Source: Alcaligenes faecalis
GTDB taxonomy: Bacteria; Pseudomonadota; Gammaproteobacteria; Burkholderiales; Burkholderiaceae_B
Assembly: GCF_009497775.1 (NCBI RefSeq)
Contig: NZ_CP031012.1
Span: 1,860,001-1,924,000, forward strand
Length of the DNA: 64,000 nt
Direction: 5' to 3'
Shown here: piece after piece, positions 10,061-18,434 of the stretch
How the letters are laid out: every line of letters begins with the position of its first letter
Numbering within the stretch: position 1 is the first letter of the stretch
Made by a program: the position numbers and the translations under genes
Notes under the pieces: generated by a model
Told to the model about the DNA's origin: nothing
Seen by the model: only the letters and a program-made list of their open reading frames with translations
The model's database searches: none

Positions 10061-11368
10061 ATGAATATCCAGGGAAGCAATGCGAAGGAACTTTTCGATG
10101 ATATCCGACAGCAAGTGGCACTGGGGCGAATTGCTCCGGGCCAGATTTTGCCGCCGGTACGCGAATTGGCTCAAACACTGGGCTTGAACCGGAATACGGT
10201 TGCCCTGGCATACAAGCGCCTGGTCTCCGCCGGGGTGGCCGATGCACAAGGCCGTCGCGGGACACGGATTCGTGAAGCAATCCGGGAGCTGGCGCGGGAA
10301 GGGCATGGTGCCAGCTCGGCCTTGCAGGATCTGGCCAGCGGTAATCCGGCGCTGGGCTATTTGCCGGCTCCTACTCAATTGACAGCCGGGGTGCGTGGCC
10401 AAACCCAGGCTTTGTATGGTGCCGACCCCTTGGTGCCTGAATTGCGTGCCGTATGTCAGCAGGTGTTCCATAAAGACACGCCCTCAGAAACCGATTACCA
10501 CGTCAGCTACGGTGCGGTCGATGCGATCGAGCGTTTGCTGCAAGCCTTTTTGCTGGCGGGCGATAAGGTCGGGATTGAAGACCCAGGTTACCTGAATAGC
10601 ATTAATTCCGTGCACACGCTGGGCTACAAGCCAGTAGGCATTGCGGTTGATAGCGAAGGGATTGTGCCGGCCTCGCTGGAAGCGGCTTTGGAAGATGGTC
10701 TGCGCGCCCTGATTCTGACTCCACGTGCGCATAACCCTACGGGATGTTCCCTAAGCCGTGCCCGCGCCAAGCAGATCGAGCAAATCCTGAAGCAGTATCC
10801 CGAATTGCTGTTGATGATTGACGATCACTTCTGGATGCTGGCCAGCAGTCCTTACCGAAACGTGATTCCTGCCGATCATTTGCGTTGGGCCTTGATCCGT
10901 TCGGTGTCCAAAGGCTTGGGCCCGGATTTGCGTGTTGCCCTGGTGGCTTCAGACCTGCAAACCAGCGAACGCTTGTCGCAGCGTCTGGCTTCGGGAGCTC
11001 AATGGGTCAGCCATCTGTTGCAGCAAATGGTGGTGCACGGGCTGACGGATGCCGACATCAAGGCGCAGACTCGTGTTGCACAAGCTGCTTATGTACAGGC
11101 TCGTGCCGATCTGATGCAAGCCCTGAAAAAGCAGAGCATTCCTTTTTGGGATAGCGAGGAAGGCTTCAATCTGTGGATTCCGCTGGATCGGGAAGCCGAG
11201 CCGGTATTGGCAGGATTGGCTGCACGTGGCTGGCTGGTTCGATCCGGACAAGTCTTTGGGGTGAGCAATCCCGCTCAAGGCTTGCGTGTCAGCTTTGCGA
11301 ATCTGGATGCCAAAGACGCCCAGCGCTTTGCAACCGATTTGGCTCAAGTTCTGCAAGAACGCTATTAG
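10061..11368 (+). CDS. MocR-type transcription factor (GntR winged helix fused to aminotransferase fold)
   Basis: 435 residues. Residues about 8-75 are a GntR winged helix (LPPVRELAQTLGLNRNTVALAYKRLVSAG). Residues about 110-430 are a fold-type I aminotransferase domain with ILTPRAHNPTGCSLS and the PLP lysine in SVSKGLGPDLRVALVAS. MocR proteins sense PLP or amino-acid adducts rather than catalyse transamination. Divergent placement from yggS suggests a link with vitamin B6 control. The intergenic space holds a short palindrome, CGACCC-TGC-GGGTCG at 10018-10032, which could be an operator. The target genes are not proven. Confidence 0.85.
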   Translation: MNIQGSNAKELFDDIRQQVALGRIAPGQILPPVRELAQTLGLNRNTVALAYKRLVSAGVADAQGRRGTRIREAIRELAREGHGASSALQDLASGNPALGYLPAPTQLTAGVRGQTQALYGADPLVPELRAVCQQVFHKDTPSETDYHVSYGAVDAIERLLQAFLLAGDKVGIEDPGYLNSINSVHTLGYKPVGIAVDSEGIVPASLEAALEDGLRALILTPRAHNPTGCSLSRARAKQIEQILKQYPELLLMIDDHFWMLASSPYRNVIPADHLRWALIRSVSKGLGPDLRVALVASDLQTSERLSQRLASGAQWVSHLLQQMVVHGLTDADIKAQTRVAQAAYVQARADLMQALKKQSIPFWDSEEGFNLWIPLDREAEPVLAGLAARGWLVRSGQVFGVSNPAQGLRVSFANLDAKDAQRFATDLAQVLQERY

Positions 11369-11462
11369 TCACTATCTTGCTGCTTCTAGCGGAGTAGCAA
11401 GATAGTGAACTCTCTTATGCGCCCATCCAGATTGTTAAAAGGGGCGCTATTTTTATGGGCGC
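11369..11462. terminator. Two hairpins between convergent genes
   Basis: A perfect 13-bp stem (11369-11381 with 11396-11408) follows the MocR stop directly. A second stem (11419-11426 with 11455-11462) has GCGCCCAT/ATGGGCGC arms and lies just past the DMT transporter stop. Neither has a long T tract, but position fits termination from both sides. Confidence 0.6.
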
Positions 11463-11469
11463 AAGGTTC

Positions 11470-12339
11470 TTATTTGGCGGGGCGATTGCTGATCCACTGC
11501 ACTGCCAGCACACTACCCATCACCAAAATGATGCCCAGCAGGCTGGAGCCTGTCATGGCTTGCCCCAAAATCAGCCAACCCAGAATCACGGCGGTCAAAG
11601 GGCTAAGCAGACCCAGCGAGGACACGGCCACAGACGGCAGAACAGCAATCCCGCGGAACCACAGGGTATAGGCCAGCAGTGCACCGACCAGACACAGGTA
11701 AAGATAGCCGCCGATTTGCACGCCGCTCAAGGAACTGTCCAACGGCGGGTCCAGCCACAAGGCCAGAGGGGCCAGCATCAGGCCACCCAGCATCAATTGC
11801 CAGGCCGTAAAGGCCAGAATCGGCATGCCGCTACGCCAGCGATGTGACAAGTACGTGCCCATAGCCATGCACAACGCCCCGACAATCGCCGCGACCATGC
11901 CCCAGGTATCCCATTGGCTCTCTGGTGATAACAGCAAAATGCCCATGCCGACAATGCCGATCATGCAAGCGACTAAAGCCATGGTGACCGGGCGTTTGCC
12001 TTCCAAAGCCCAGGCCAGGGCAATCACCACCAAGGGTTGAGCTGCACCTACAACAGCCGCCAAGCCACCTGGCAGGCGGTAGGCGGCCACGAATAGCAGC
12101 GCCTGAAAGGCACCGATATTCAAGGCTGCCAGAATTAGGGTACGACCCCAGTCGCCTCGGGCAGGCATGCGTCGGCTCCACAAGAGCAGCATCACCCCAG
12201 CGGGAAAACAGCGCAAAAAGGCCGCGATAAAAGGGCGGTCGGGCGGCAGGATTTCTGTGGTCACAATGTAGGTGGAACCCCAGATGGCGGGGCCCAGGGC
12301 GGTCAAGGCCGTCACCAGCCAAAGAGAAAGTCGGTTCAT
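11470..12339 (-). CDS. EamA/DMT superfamily exporter
   Basis: 289 residues with ten predicted membrane helices in two EamA repeats. The first repeat begins LTALGPAIWGSTYIVTTEIL and the second repeat contains FTAWQLMLGGLMLAPLALWL. Members export amino acids or other small metabolites. The gene is divergent from a MarR regulator and two copies of a palindromic site lie between them, so it is very likely the regulator's target, perhaps induced by a toxic compound. The substrate cannot be read from the sequence. Confidence 0.88.
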   Translation of the reverse strand: MNRLSLWLVTALTALGPAIWGSTYIVTTEILPPDRPFIAAFLRCFPAGVMLLLWSRRMPARGDWGRTLILAALNIGAFQALLFVAAYRLPGGLAAVVGAAQPLVVIALAWALEGKRPVTMALVACMIGIVGMGILLLSPESQWDTWGMVAAIVGALCMAMGTYLSHRWRSGMPILAFTAWQLMLGGLMLAPLALWLDPPLDSSLSGVQIGGYLYLCLVGALLAYTLWFRGIAVLPSVAVSSLGLLSPLTAVILGWLILGQAMTGSSLLGIILVMGSVLAVQWISNRPAK

Positions 12340-12347
12340 GATGAAAG

Positions 12348-12404
12348 TATCTTGATATCGAGATAAATGCCAGTGTAGGGTTGAATTATCTTAATATCAA
12401 GATA
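12348..12404. promoter_or_regulatory. Twin MarR operators between exporter and regulator
   Basis: TATCTTGATATCGAGATA at 12348-12365 and TATCTTAATATCAAGATA at 12387-12404 are 18-bp near-perfect palindromes, centres 39 bp apart, with one mismatch each. The 85-base interval between the divergent genes contains nothing else, so they are probably bound by the adjacent MarR protein and repress both directions. Confidence 0.8.
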
Positions 12405-12424
12405 AATATCGAAATCGAGAAATC

Positions 12425-12934
12425 ATGAGCGAAAAACACGACGCGGTAGACCTGATCATCAATCAGTGGCGCGAACAACGGCCAGACTTGCAGAACCTGG
12501 ACGCCATGGCCTTGCTGGGCCGCATGACGCGCTGCTTCCAGCTGGTCCAAAAGCAAATGAGCGAGAACTTCAGGCGTCATGGCCTGCAGTTGGGCGAGTT
12601 TGATGTGCTGGCCAGCCTGCGCCGTTCCGGCCCGCCGTACACCTTGGCACCCACCGCTTTGTTTTCCACCTTGATGGTCAGCTCCGGCACCATGACGCAT
12701 CGTTTACAGGGTCTGGAAAAGCAGGGCTTGATCGAGCGCATTGCCGACCCGGAAGATGCCCGCCGTATTCTGGTGCGCTTGAGTCCTGCAGGTTTGGCCT
12801 GTGTGGATGCGGTTGTGGTGGACCATTTGGCCAATGAAGAAAATTTGCTGGAAGGTCTGGATGCCACGCAGCGGCAAAGTCTGGATACCTTGTTGCGCGA
12901 CTGGATGCGCTTGTTGGAGTCGCGCCCGGCTTGA
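12425..12934 (+). CDS. MarR family regulator
   Basis: 169 residues. The winged helix covers LGEFDVLASLRRSGPPYTLAPTALF with a recognition helix near MVSSGTMTHRLQGLEKQGLIE and the wing ADPEDARRILVRLSPAG. It is likely to autoregulate and to control the divergent DMT exporter through the two palindromes in between. MarR proteins usually bind a small phenolic or toxic ligand, which releases DNA. The translation start lies close to the second operator, so occupation of that site should block its own promoter. Confidence 0.88.
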   Translation: MSEKHDAVDLIINQWREQRPDLQNLDAMALLGRMTRCFQLVQKQMSENFRRHGLQLGEFDVLASLRRSGPPYTLAPTALFSTLMVSSGTMTHRLQGLEKQGLIERIADPEDARRILVRLSPAGLACVDAVVVDHLANEENLLEGLDATQRQSLDTLLRDWMRLLESRPA

Positions 12935-12973
12935 AGGAATGCTAAAGTAGCTGGATATATACACAGCCTACTT

Positions 12974-14641
12974 ATGACTCCGCCAGAGCTTCCTCCTTTT
13001 TACTATCTGCATAATTTCCATCAGGTTTTGCAGTGGGTACAGCACGCCAGTTCCGACCTGCTGGAGCCTGAACACGTCCAGTGCGGCCATCGTTTTGTGC
13101 ATGCGTCCCAGCCTGCGCAAGCCCTGTTGGTGCGTTTGCTGATGCGTAAAGGCCCGGTGTTCCGTATCGACAAGCTGCGTTATGCCGAGATCGACAACCT
13201 GGATGCGGCAGTGCAAGAACTGGCGGCTTGTGAACTGATAGAAACGGATCCCGAGCTGGATCTGGAAACCTTGTTTGCCGTCCATACAGTACCCGAGCTG
13301 CGCCGCTTGTTCAGTGATCTGCCAGCCACCGGGCGCAAGTCGGACTATCTGGAATGGATTGGGCAGGCTCATGGCGAACAGGCTCGGCCTTTTACGCAGT
13401 GGTGTGCCGATCCACTCCTGCAAGCCCCCACACTGCGTCTTTCACCGCAGGTCATGCATTGGGCGCAGCGTTTGCAATTGCTGTTTTTTGGCAATCATTA
13501 CCAGGACTGGTCCGAGTTCGTACTGAGCGATCTGGGCTTGTATCGCTACGAAACCGTGGTTCTGGATCAGGCCAGCCGGGCGTTTCGCCACAATGAGGAC
13601 GTGCGCCTGTATGAAACCTTGTCCGAACTACGTGACGCACAGGACGAAGCTGATCCAGAGCTGTGGGCCCAGCGCTTTGCCGCCGTTCAGGCGGTTGAGA
13701 CGGACAGCGACTGGCTGCAACGACGCAAGGCAAAGACCCTGTTTCAACTAGGCCAGCAAGCCGAACGCCAACACTGGTGGCCCTTGGCCGAGCAAGCTTA
13801 CTTGCAGACAAGCTGGCCCGGAGCCCGTTACCGTCAATTGCGTGTGCTGGAGCGTCAGGACAAGCATCAAGGAGCCTGGCCCCTGTTCTGTCAGGCCTGG
13901 GACCAGCCCGAAAATGAAAGCGAAACCCAGAAGTTGCTGCGTATGCTGCCCCGCATGCGTCGCAAGCTGGCGGTAGAGGCACCGCCCAGTTCGCCGTCCA
14001 ATAAACCGGCAAGCCGCACACAACGTAGTGATCTGGTTTTGTTTGATGATGGCAATCGGGTCGAGTCGCAGGTATTGGCTCATTGGGACAGCCCCTTGGC
14101 TCCGGTGTTTTACGTAGAAAACGCCTTGTTCCCGGCCTTATTGGGCTTGTTGAGCTGGGATGCTATTTTCGCTCCCTTGCCCGGCGCATTTTTCCACCCT
14201 TATCAAGCCTGTCCGGCTGACTGGGGGAACCCGGACTTTGTCTCACGCAGGCAGAGCTTGTTTGATCAGTCTTTAAGCGTGCTGGACGGCGCAGACTATA
14301 AAACCGTGATCTGGCAGCGCTGGCAGGAAAAGCGTGGCATACAGTGCCCCTTGCTGATCTGGCCTGCCTTGGATGAATCCTTGATCGAGCAGGCCTTGCA
14401 TTGCATCCCCGCCCAGCACTTACAACTGGTGTTCAAGCGTATCTTGCAGGATTGGCGGGACAACCGTTCGGGATTGCCGGATTTGGTGCGCTTCATGCCT
14501 GCCCAGCAAAGCTATGAATTGATTGAAGTAAAAGGCCCCGGAGACCGCTTGCAGGACAATCAGCGGCGTTGGTTAAGTTATTTCGAGCAGCACGCCATCC
14601 CTGCGCGTGTCTGCTATGTAACCCGGCCTGAATCCCCATGA
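12974..14641 (+). CDS. Bacterial FAN1-like VRR-NUC structure-specific nuclease
   Basis: 555 residues. The C terminus (about 485-545) is a VRR-NUC domain with the PD-(D/E)XK layout GLPDLVRF...ELIEVKGPGDRLQDNQRRWL. The N-terminal part (YYLHNFHQVLQWVQ, then winged-helix-like RKGPVFRIDKLRY) resembles the SAP/wHTH part of FAN1, and the middle is TPR-like (YRQLRVLERQDKHQGAW). Eukaryotic FAN1 and its Pseudomonas homologue cut 5' flaps and help unhook interstrand crosslinks. The stop overlaps the start of the downstream helicase by four bases, so the two products are probably partners in DNA repair. Confidence 0.85.
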   Translation: MTPPELPPFYYLHNFHQVLQWVQHASSDLLEPEHVQCGHRFVHASQPAQALLVRLLMRKGPVFRIDKLRYAEIDNLDAAVQELAACELIETDPELDLETLFAVHTVPELRRLFSDLPATGRKSDYLEWIGQAHGEQARPFTQWCADPLLQAPTLRLSPQVMHWAQRLQLLFFGNHYQDWSEFVLSDLGLYRYETVVLDQASRAFRHNEDVRLYETLSELRDAQDEADPELWAQRFAAVQAVETDSDWLQRRKAKTLFQLGQQAERQHWWPLAEQAYLQTSWPGARYRQLRVLERQDKHQGAWPLFCQAWDQPENESETQKLLRMLPRMRRKLAVEAPPSSPSNKPASRTQRSDLVLFDDGNRVESQVLAHWDSPLAPVFYVENALFPALLGLLSWDAIFAPLPGAFFHPYQACPADWGNPDFVSRRQSLFDQSLSVLDGADYKTVIWQRWQEKRGIQCPLLIWPALDESLIEQALHCIPAQHLQLVFKRILQDWRDNRSGLPDLVRFMPAQQSYELIEVKGPGDRLQDNQRRWLSYFEQHAIPARVCYVTRPESP

Positions 14642-16923
14642 AAGCCTGGACGGTAGGCGTACGCGCTTTATGTGAATTTACCGCCCGCAGCGGGGATCTG
14701 GACCTGCGTTTTACGCCTGCGGCTACGGCGCAGGAAGGTATCCTGGGCCACCAGCAGTTAAAGCTGCGTCGCCCCGAACACTATGAAGCCGAAGTACCAC
14801 TGTCGCATGAGATGGAAGGGCTATTGGTGCGTGGCCGGGCCGATGGATTTGATCCCGTCGGCAATTGCCTGGAAGAGCTGAAAACCTATCGGGGTGCTTT
14901 TGATGCCATCCCCGAGCACCATAGACGCCTGCATCAGGCGCAAGCCAAAGTCTACGCTGCCATCTTGTGCCAGGAGCGCGATTTGCCGGGGATGACAGTC
15001 AGCGTGGTGTATTACCACGTGGACAAGCACAAAGAGACCAGCATCTCCGAGTATCTGGAGCGCGCGGATCTATGGGCCTTTTTTGAGCAGCAATGCCGCG
15101 CTTATGTAGCGTGGGGGCGGCAGGAGCAAAAGCACAGGCTGGCACGCGATCAGGCTTGTACAGCCCTGCAGTTTCCCTATGAGCAGTTTCGTGCGGGTCA
15201 GCGGCAACTGGCCGTAGCCGCGTTCCGGGCACAGCGTGATGCACAGTGTCTGTTAGCCCAGGCGCCCACGGGTATAGGCAAAACCTTGGCAGTCGTATTC
15301 CCCGGCCTGAAAGCCATGCCCGAGGCTGGTCTGGACAAGCTGTTTTATCTGACGGCTAAAAACTCGGGTCGGCAAATGGCGCTGGACGCCTTGCAGCGCT
15401 TAAGCCCGGAAGGTGAGGGCGCGTGGCGGGTGCTGGAAATGGTGGCGCGCGACAAGCAGTGCCCCAATCCGGATAAAGCCTGCCATGGTCAATCCTGTCC
15501 GCTGGCCGAAGGTTTTTACGATCGTCTTCCCGCTGCCCGTCAGCAGGCTCTGGAGCAGCCCATGCTGACTAGCCAGCGCTTGCAACAAGTGGCCAGCGAA
15601 CACCAGGTCTGCCCCTATTACTTGAGCCAGGAAATGCTGCGCTGGGCAGACGCCATTGTGGGCGATTACAACTACTTTTTCGACACGCATGCGGTGCTGT
15701 ATAGCCAGACCCTGGTCCAGCAATGGCGCAGCGCTGTTCTGGTGGACGAGGCTCACAATCTGGTAGAACGCGCCCGTTCCATGTATTCCGCTTCCTTCTC
15801 GCAAGTGCAGCTACGCATGGCGCGTAAAGCCGCGCCTTCAGCTTTGAAGCGTCATTTCGCTCCCTTGACTCGCTTGATGGATGACTTGATACCCGAAGAA
15901 GGTGGCGATCAATGGGGGCTGGAAAAAATCCCGGAGGACTTGCTGGAGCAGTGCGAATACCTGGCCGCGCGTTTAGGGGCTTATGTGGCTGAGAACCCCA
16001 TGCCGCAAGACAGTCCCTTGCTGCAGTTTTATTTTGAGTTGCTGTACTTTGTGGACCTAGCCGGACAGTTCGGCTCGCATTCCTTGTTTGATATTTTGGC
16101 GCAGCGTGATGGCGTACTGCTGAACTTGCGCAATATCGTGCCTGCTCCATTTCTGGCCGAACGCTATGGCGATGCGCACGGTGTGGTGCTGTTCTCCGGC
16201 ACCATGAACCCCTCACAGTTTTATCGTGATGTCTTGGGTTTGCCGCCAGGCACGGCTGAGTTGAATGTGGCATCTCCTTATCGGGCCGAGCAGTTGCGGG
16301 TACGCCAATATGCCGGTTTGTCCACGCGCTATGCCGACCGGGCCCAGAGCCTGAGCGGGGTCTGCGATATTGTCGGGCAGGCCTATCAGGAGCAGCCGGG
16401 CAACTATCTCTTGTTCTTGAGCAGCTTTGATTATCTTGAGCAGGTCAGCCAGGCTTTGCAGGAGCGCTGGCCGGATATGCCGCTTTGGCATCAGCAACCG
16501 GGCATGAGCGATCTGCAAAGAACGCAGTTTCTGGACCGCTTTACGCTGGACGGGAAGGGAGTGGGTTTGGCAGTACTGGGTGGGGCGTTTTCAGAAGGGG
16601 TGGATTTACCCGGTAAACGCTTGATCGGTGCTTTTATTGCCACCTTGGGTTTGCCGCAATTCAACCCGGCCAATGAGTCTGTGCGGCAAGTCATGGCCCG
16701 GCTCTTTGGGGAGCGGCGGGCCTATGACTATACCTATCTGTATCCGGGGCTACGCAAGATTACACAGGCCGCGGGTCGTGTGATTCGCGATGAACAGGAT
16801 CAAGGTTTTGTGTATCTGCTGGACGAGCGCTATGGGCAGCGGCGGGTGCAGCAGCTGCTGCCGGACTGGTGGCAAATTGAGCAGGTGCGGACTGACGCTC
16901 GTTCTGAGCAATTACCTCGGTAA
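14638..16923 (+). CDS. XPD/DinG-like Fe-S helicase with N-terminal PD-(D/E)XK domain
   Basis: 761 residues. Residues about 60-150 look like a RecB/Cas4-type nuclease core (LLVRGRADGFDP, LEELKTYRG, HQAQAKVYAAIL). Then come Walker A APTGIGKTLA (about 209-218), the iron-sulfur cysteines C275, C282, C287 and C325, DEAH at 370-373, and the C-terminal helicase motif QAAGRVIRDEQD. XPD-family enzymes unwind 5' to 3'. Translational coupling to the FAN1-like gene suggests joint action on crosslinks or flaps. Its last 163 bases overlap the convergent dadA-like gene. Confidence 0.88.
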   Translation: MKAWTVGVRALCEFTARSGDLDLRFTPAATAQEGILGHQQLKLRRPEHYEAEVPLSHEMEGLLVRGRADGFDPVGNCLEELKTYRGAFDAIPEHHRRLHQAQAKVYAAILCQERDLPGMTVSVVYYHVDKHKETSISEYLERADLWAFFEQQCRAYVAWGRQEQKHRLARDQACTALQFPYEQFRAGQRQLAVAAFRAQRDAQCLLAQAPTGIGKTLAVVFPGLKAMPEAGLDKLFYLTAKNSGRQMALDALQRLSPEGEGAWRVLEMVARDKQCPNPDKACHGQSCPLAEGFYDRLPAARQQALEQPMLTSQRLQQVASEHQVCPYYLSQEMLRWADAIVGDYNYFFDTHAVLYSQTLVQQWRSAVLVDEAHNLVERARSMYSASFSQVQLRMARKAAPSALKRHFAPLTRLMDDLIPEEGGDQWGLEKIPEDLLEQCEYLAARLGAYVAENPMPQDSPLLQFYFELLYFVDLAGQFGSHSLFDILAQRDGVLLNLRNIVPAPFLAERYGDAHGVVLFSGTMNPSQFYRDVLGLPPGTAELNVASPYRAEQLRVRQYAGLSTRYADRAQSLSGVCDIVGQAYQEQPGNYLLFLSSFDYLEQVSQALQERWPDMPLWHQQPGMSDLQRTQFLDRFTLDGKGVGLAVLGGAFSEGVDLPGKRLIGAFIATLGLPQFNPANESVRQVMARLFGERRAYDYTYLYPGLRKITQAAGRVIRDEQDQGFVYLLDERYGQRRVQQLLPDWWQIEQVRTDARSEQLPR

Positions 16924-18121
16924 TGATTTGCGCGGTGGCGGCTGACAGTGTCCAGCCCAGATGACCGTGGCCGGTGTTGTAGTAGACGCCAGGGCGGCTG
17001 CCTGCTTTTACGCGCGGCATCATGTCCGGCATCATGGGACGCAAACCTGCCCACGGTACGACACGGTCAGTAGCCGCATCGTGGAAGTTGCGACGGGTCC
17101 AGTTGGTCAGCGGGGCGATACGGTCGGCGCGAATGTCCTTGTTGGCGCCGTTGTATTCTGCTGTGCCGGCCACACGCAGGCGGTCTTTGCCCAGGCGGCT
17201 GGTCACAATCTTGGCTTCTTCATCCAGCAGGCTGACCCAGGGGGCGGCATGTTGGGCTTCGGGCGTATCCAGATACACCGAGATCGAATAGCCTTTGACG
17301 GGGTAGATATTGATGTAGTCACCCAGCATATGAGCCAAGTGACGGCTGCCCACGCCAGCGCACACCACCAAGGAATCGACAGACAGCGTATGAGTGTGGG
17401 CCTCAGCGCCTTCACCGGTACGCAGCTGGATACGGTGTGGAGGGCCGCAATCAATACCCAGAACTTCCGTATCTTGCAGGAACTTCACGCCGCGTTTGGC
17501 GCATGCATCGGCCAGACCGCGTGTGTATTTGTGAATATCGCCCGTGGCGTCCGAAGGTGTAAAGAAACCGCCGTAGTAAGTGCCTTGCAAGGCAGGTTCG
17601 ATCTGGTGGATTTCTTCGTTGGTAACGGTACGGCGCTCCAGACCACCTTTTTGCAGCAGCTGGCTGACTTTCTTGCCAGACTCAAAGCCGCCGGGGGTGT
17701 GGTAGATGTGCAGAATGCCGCGCTGCTCCAGGTCGAAATCAATGTTTTCGTCCTTGGCCCATTGGTACAGATTCTCGCGGGCGGTAATGGCCAGCTTGAC
17801 GGTGTCTATGGTGTTGCGCTCGTAACCGGAAATCGCGCCCACAAATTGCGCCATCCAGCTGTATTTGTGCCAGCTTGGCTTGGGGTTGAACAGCAGTGGG
17901 GCGTCCTTGCGCATCATCCACTTCAAGCCCTTCAAAATGGTGCTGCGGCTGTTCCAGACTTCGGCATTGCACGCGGACAACTGCCCGCCGTTGGCGAAGG
18001 AGGTTTCCATCGCGGGGTAGCGCAGGCGGTCGATAACGGTAACTTGATAGCCTTTCAGGCTGAGGGCGTAGGCGGTGGTGATTCCGGAAATACCGGCGCC
18101 AATGACGGCAATATGCGACAT
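16760..18121 (-). CDS. dadA: DadA-like FAD-dependent D-amino acid dehydrogenase or glycine oxidase family protein
   Basis: 453 residues. The Rossmann motif VIGAGISGITTAYALSLKGY opens the protein; FANGGQLSACNAEVWNS and the C-terminal YYNTGHGHLGWTLS are DadA hallmarks. The family oxidises D-amino acids to 2-oxo acids with FAD and passes electrons to the respiratory chain. A tandem glycine riboswitch precedes it, which points to glycine (or a D-amino acid tied to glycine supply) as substrate. The family body ends near residue 415; the last 35 or so residues are Ala/Pro-rich and lie inside the 163-base overlap with the convergent helicase. RBS AGGAG sits seven bases before ATG. Confidence 0.85.
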   Translation of the reverse strand: MSHIAVIGAGISGITTAYALSLKGYQVTVIDRLRYPAMETSFANGGQLSACNAEVWNSRSTILKGLKWMMRKDAPLLFNPKPSWHKYSWMAQFVGAISGYERNTIDTVKLAITARENLYQWAKDENIDFDLEQRGILHIYHTPGGFESGKKVSQLLQKGGLERRTVTNEEIHQIEPALQGTYYGGFFTPSDATGDIHKYTRGLADACAKRGVKFLQDTEVLGIDCGPPHRIQLRTGEGAEAHTHTLSVDSLVVCAGVGSRHLAHMLGDYINIYPVKGYSISVYLDTPEAQHAAPWVSLLDEEAKIVTSRLGKDRLRVAGTAEYNGANKDIRADRIAPLTNWTRRNFHDAATDRVVPWAGLRPMMPDMMPRVKAGSRPGVYYNTGHGHLGWTLSAATAQIITEVIAQNERQSAPAQFATSPAAAAAPAAAHSARPADTQNLDPVHRESHDPRPV

Positions 18122-18164
18122 AACAGGCTCCTGACAGGTGAATTACCACCGAATAGTGGCAATA

Positions 18165-18332
18165 CCCCATCTGTCCTGTGACCTGAGAGTTTATCCAACC
18201 GATGTTTCAGGCTGGGCTCCTTCGGTGGGCGTCATGCGCCGCTCTCCAGAGTGTCGGGCTGGTACGATCCTTTTGCCTGAGAGATTCCGGGGTGGTTGCT
18301 CCGTCGGCGCCTGACTGAACAGGTCTCTTTCA
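18165..18332 (-). promoter_or_regulatory. Tandem glycine riboswitch
   Basis: Reading the minus strand, the leader has two consecutive aptamers. The first shows CGGAGCAACCACCCCGGAAT, then CTCTCAGGCAAAAGGA and a closing CTCTGGAGAGC; the second repeats the layout with CCGAAGGAGC, GGATAAACTCTCAGGT and CACAGGACAGA. These are the established core elements of the glycine riboswitch. It lies 43 bases before the dadA-like start. Glycine riboswitches usually turn genes on when glycine is plentiful. Confidence 0.92.
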
Positions 18333-18390
18333 TACCGCCTGTAGTGACGCGACTACATTAGCTGTGCTTACAAAAGTATGCAATCAGGGT

Positions 18391-18423
18391 AAACCGGGAG
18401 CTGCTGGGGGCAACTCCCGGTTT
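18391..18423 (-). terminator. Hairpin after the ABC transporter operon
   Basis: A perfect 10-bp stem (18391-18400 with 18414-18423) lies 12 bases beyond the ATPase stop. It has only a short T run, so termination is plausible but not certain. Confidence 0.6.
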
Positions 18424-18434
18424 GAGGCTGTGGA

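Noticed and set aside
16961..18181. Plus-strand frame of 406 codons
   Set aside because: Antisense to the dadA-like gene and its leader; low-complexity composition, no ribosome site.
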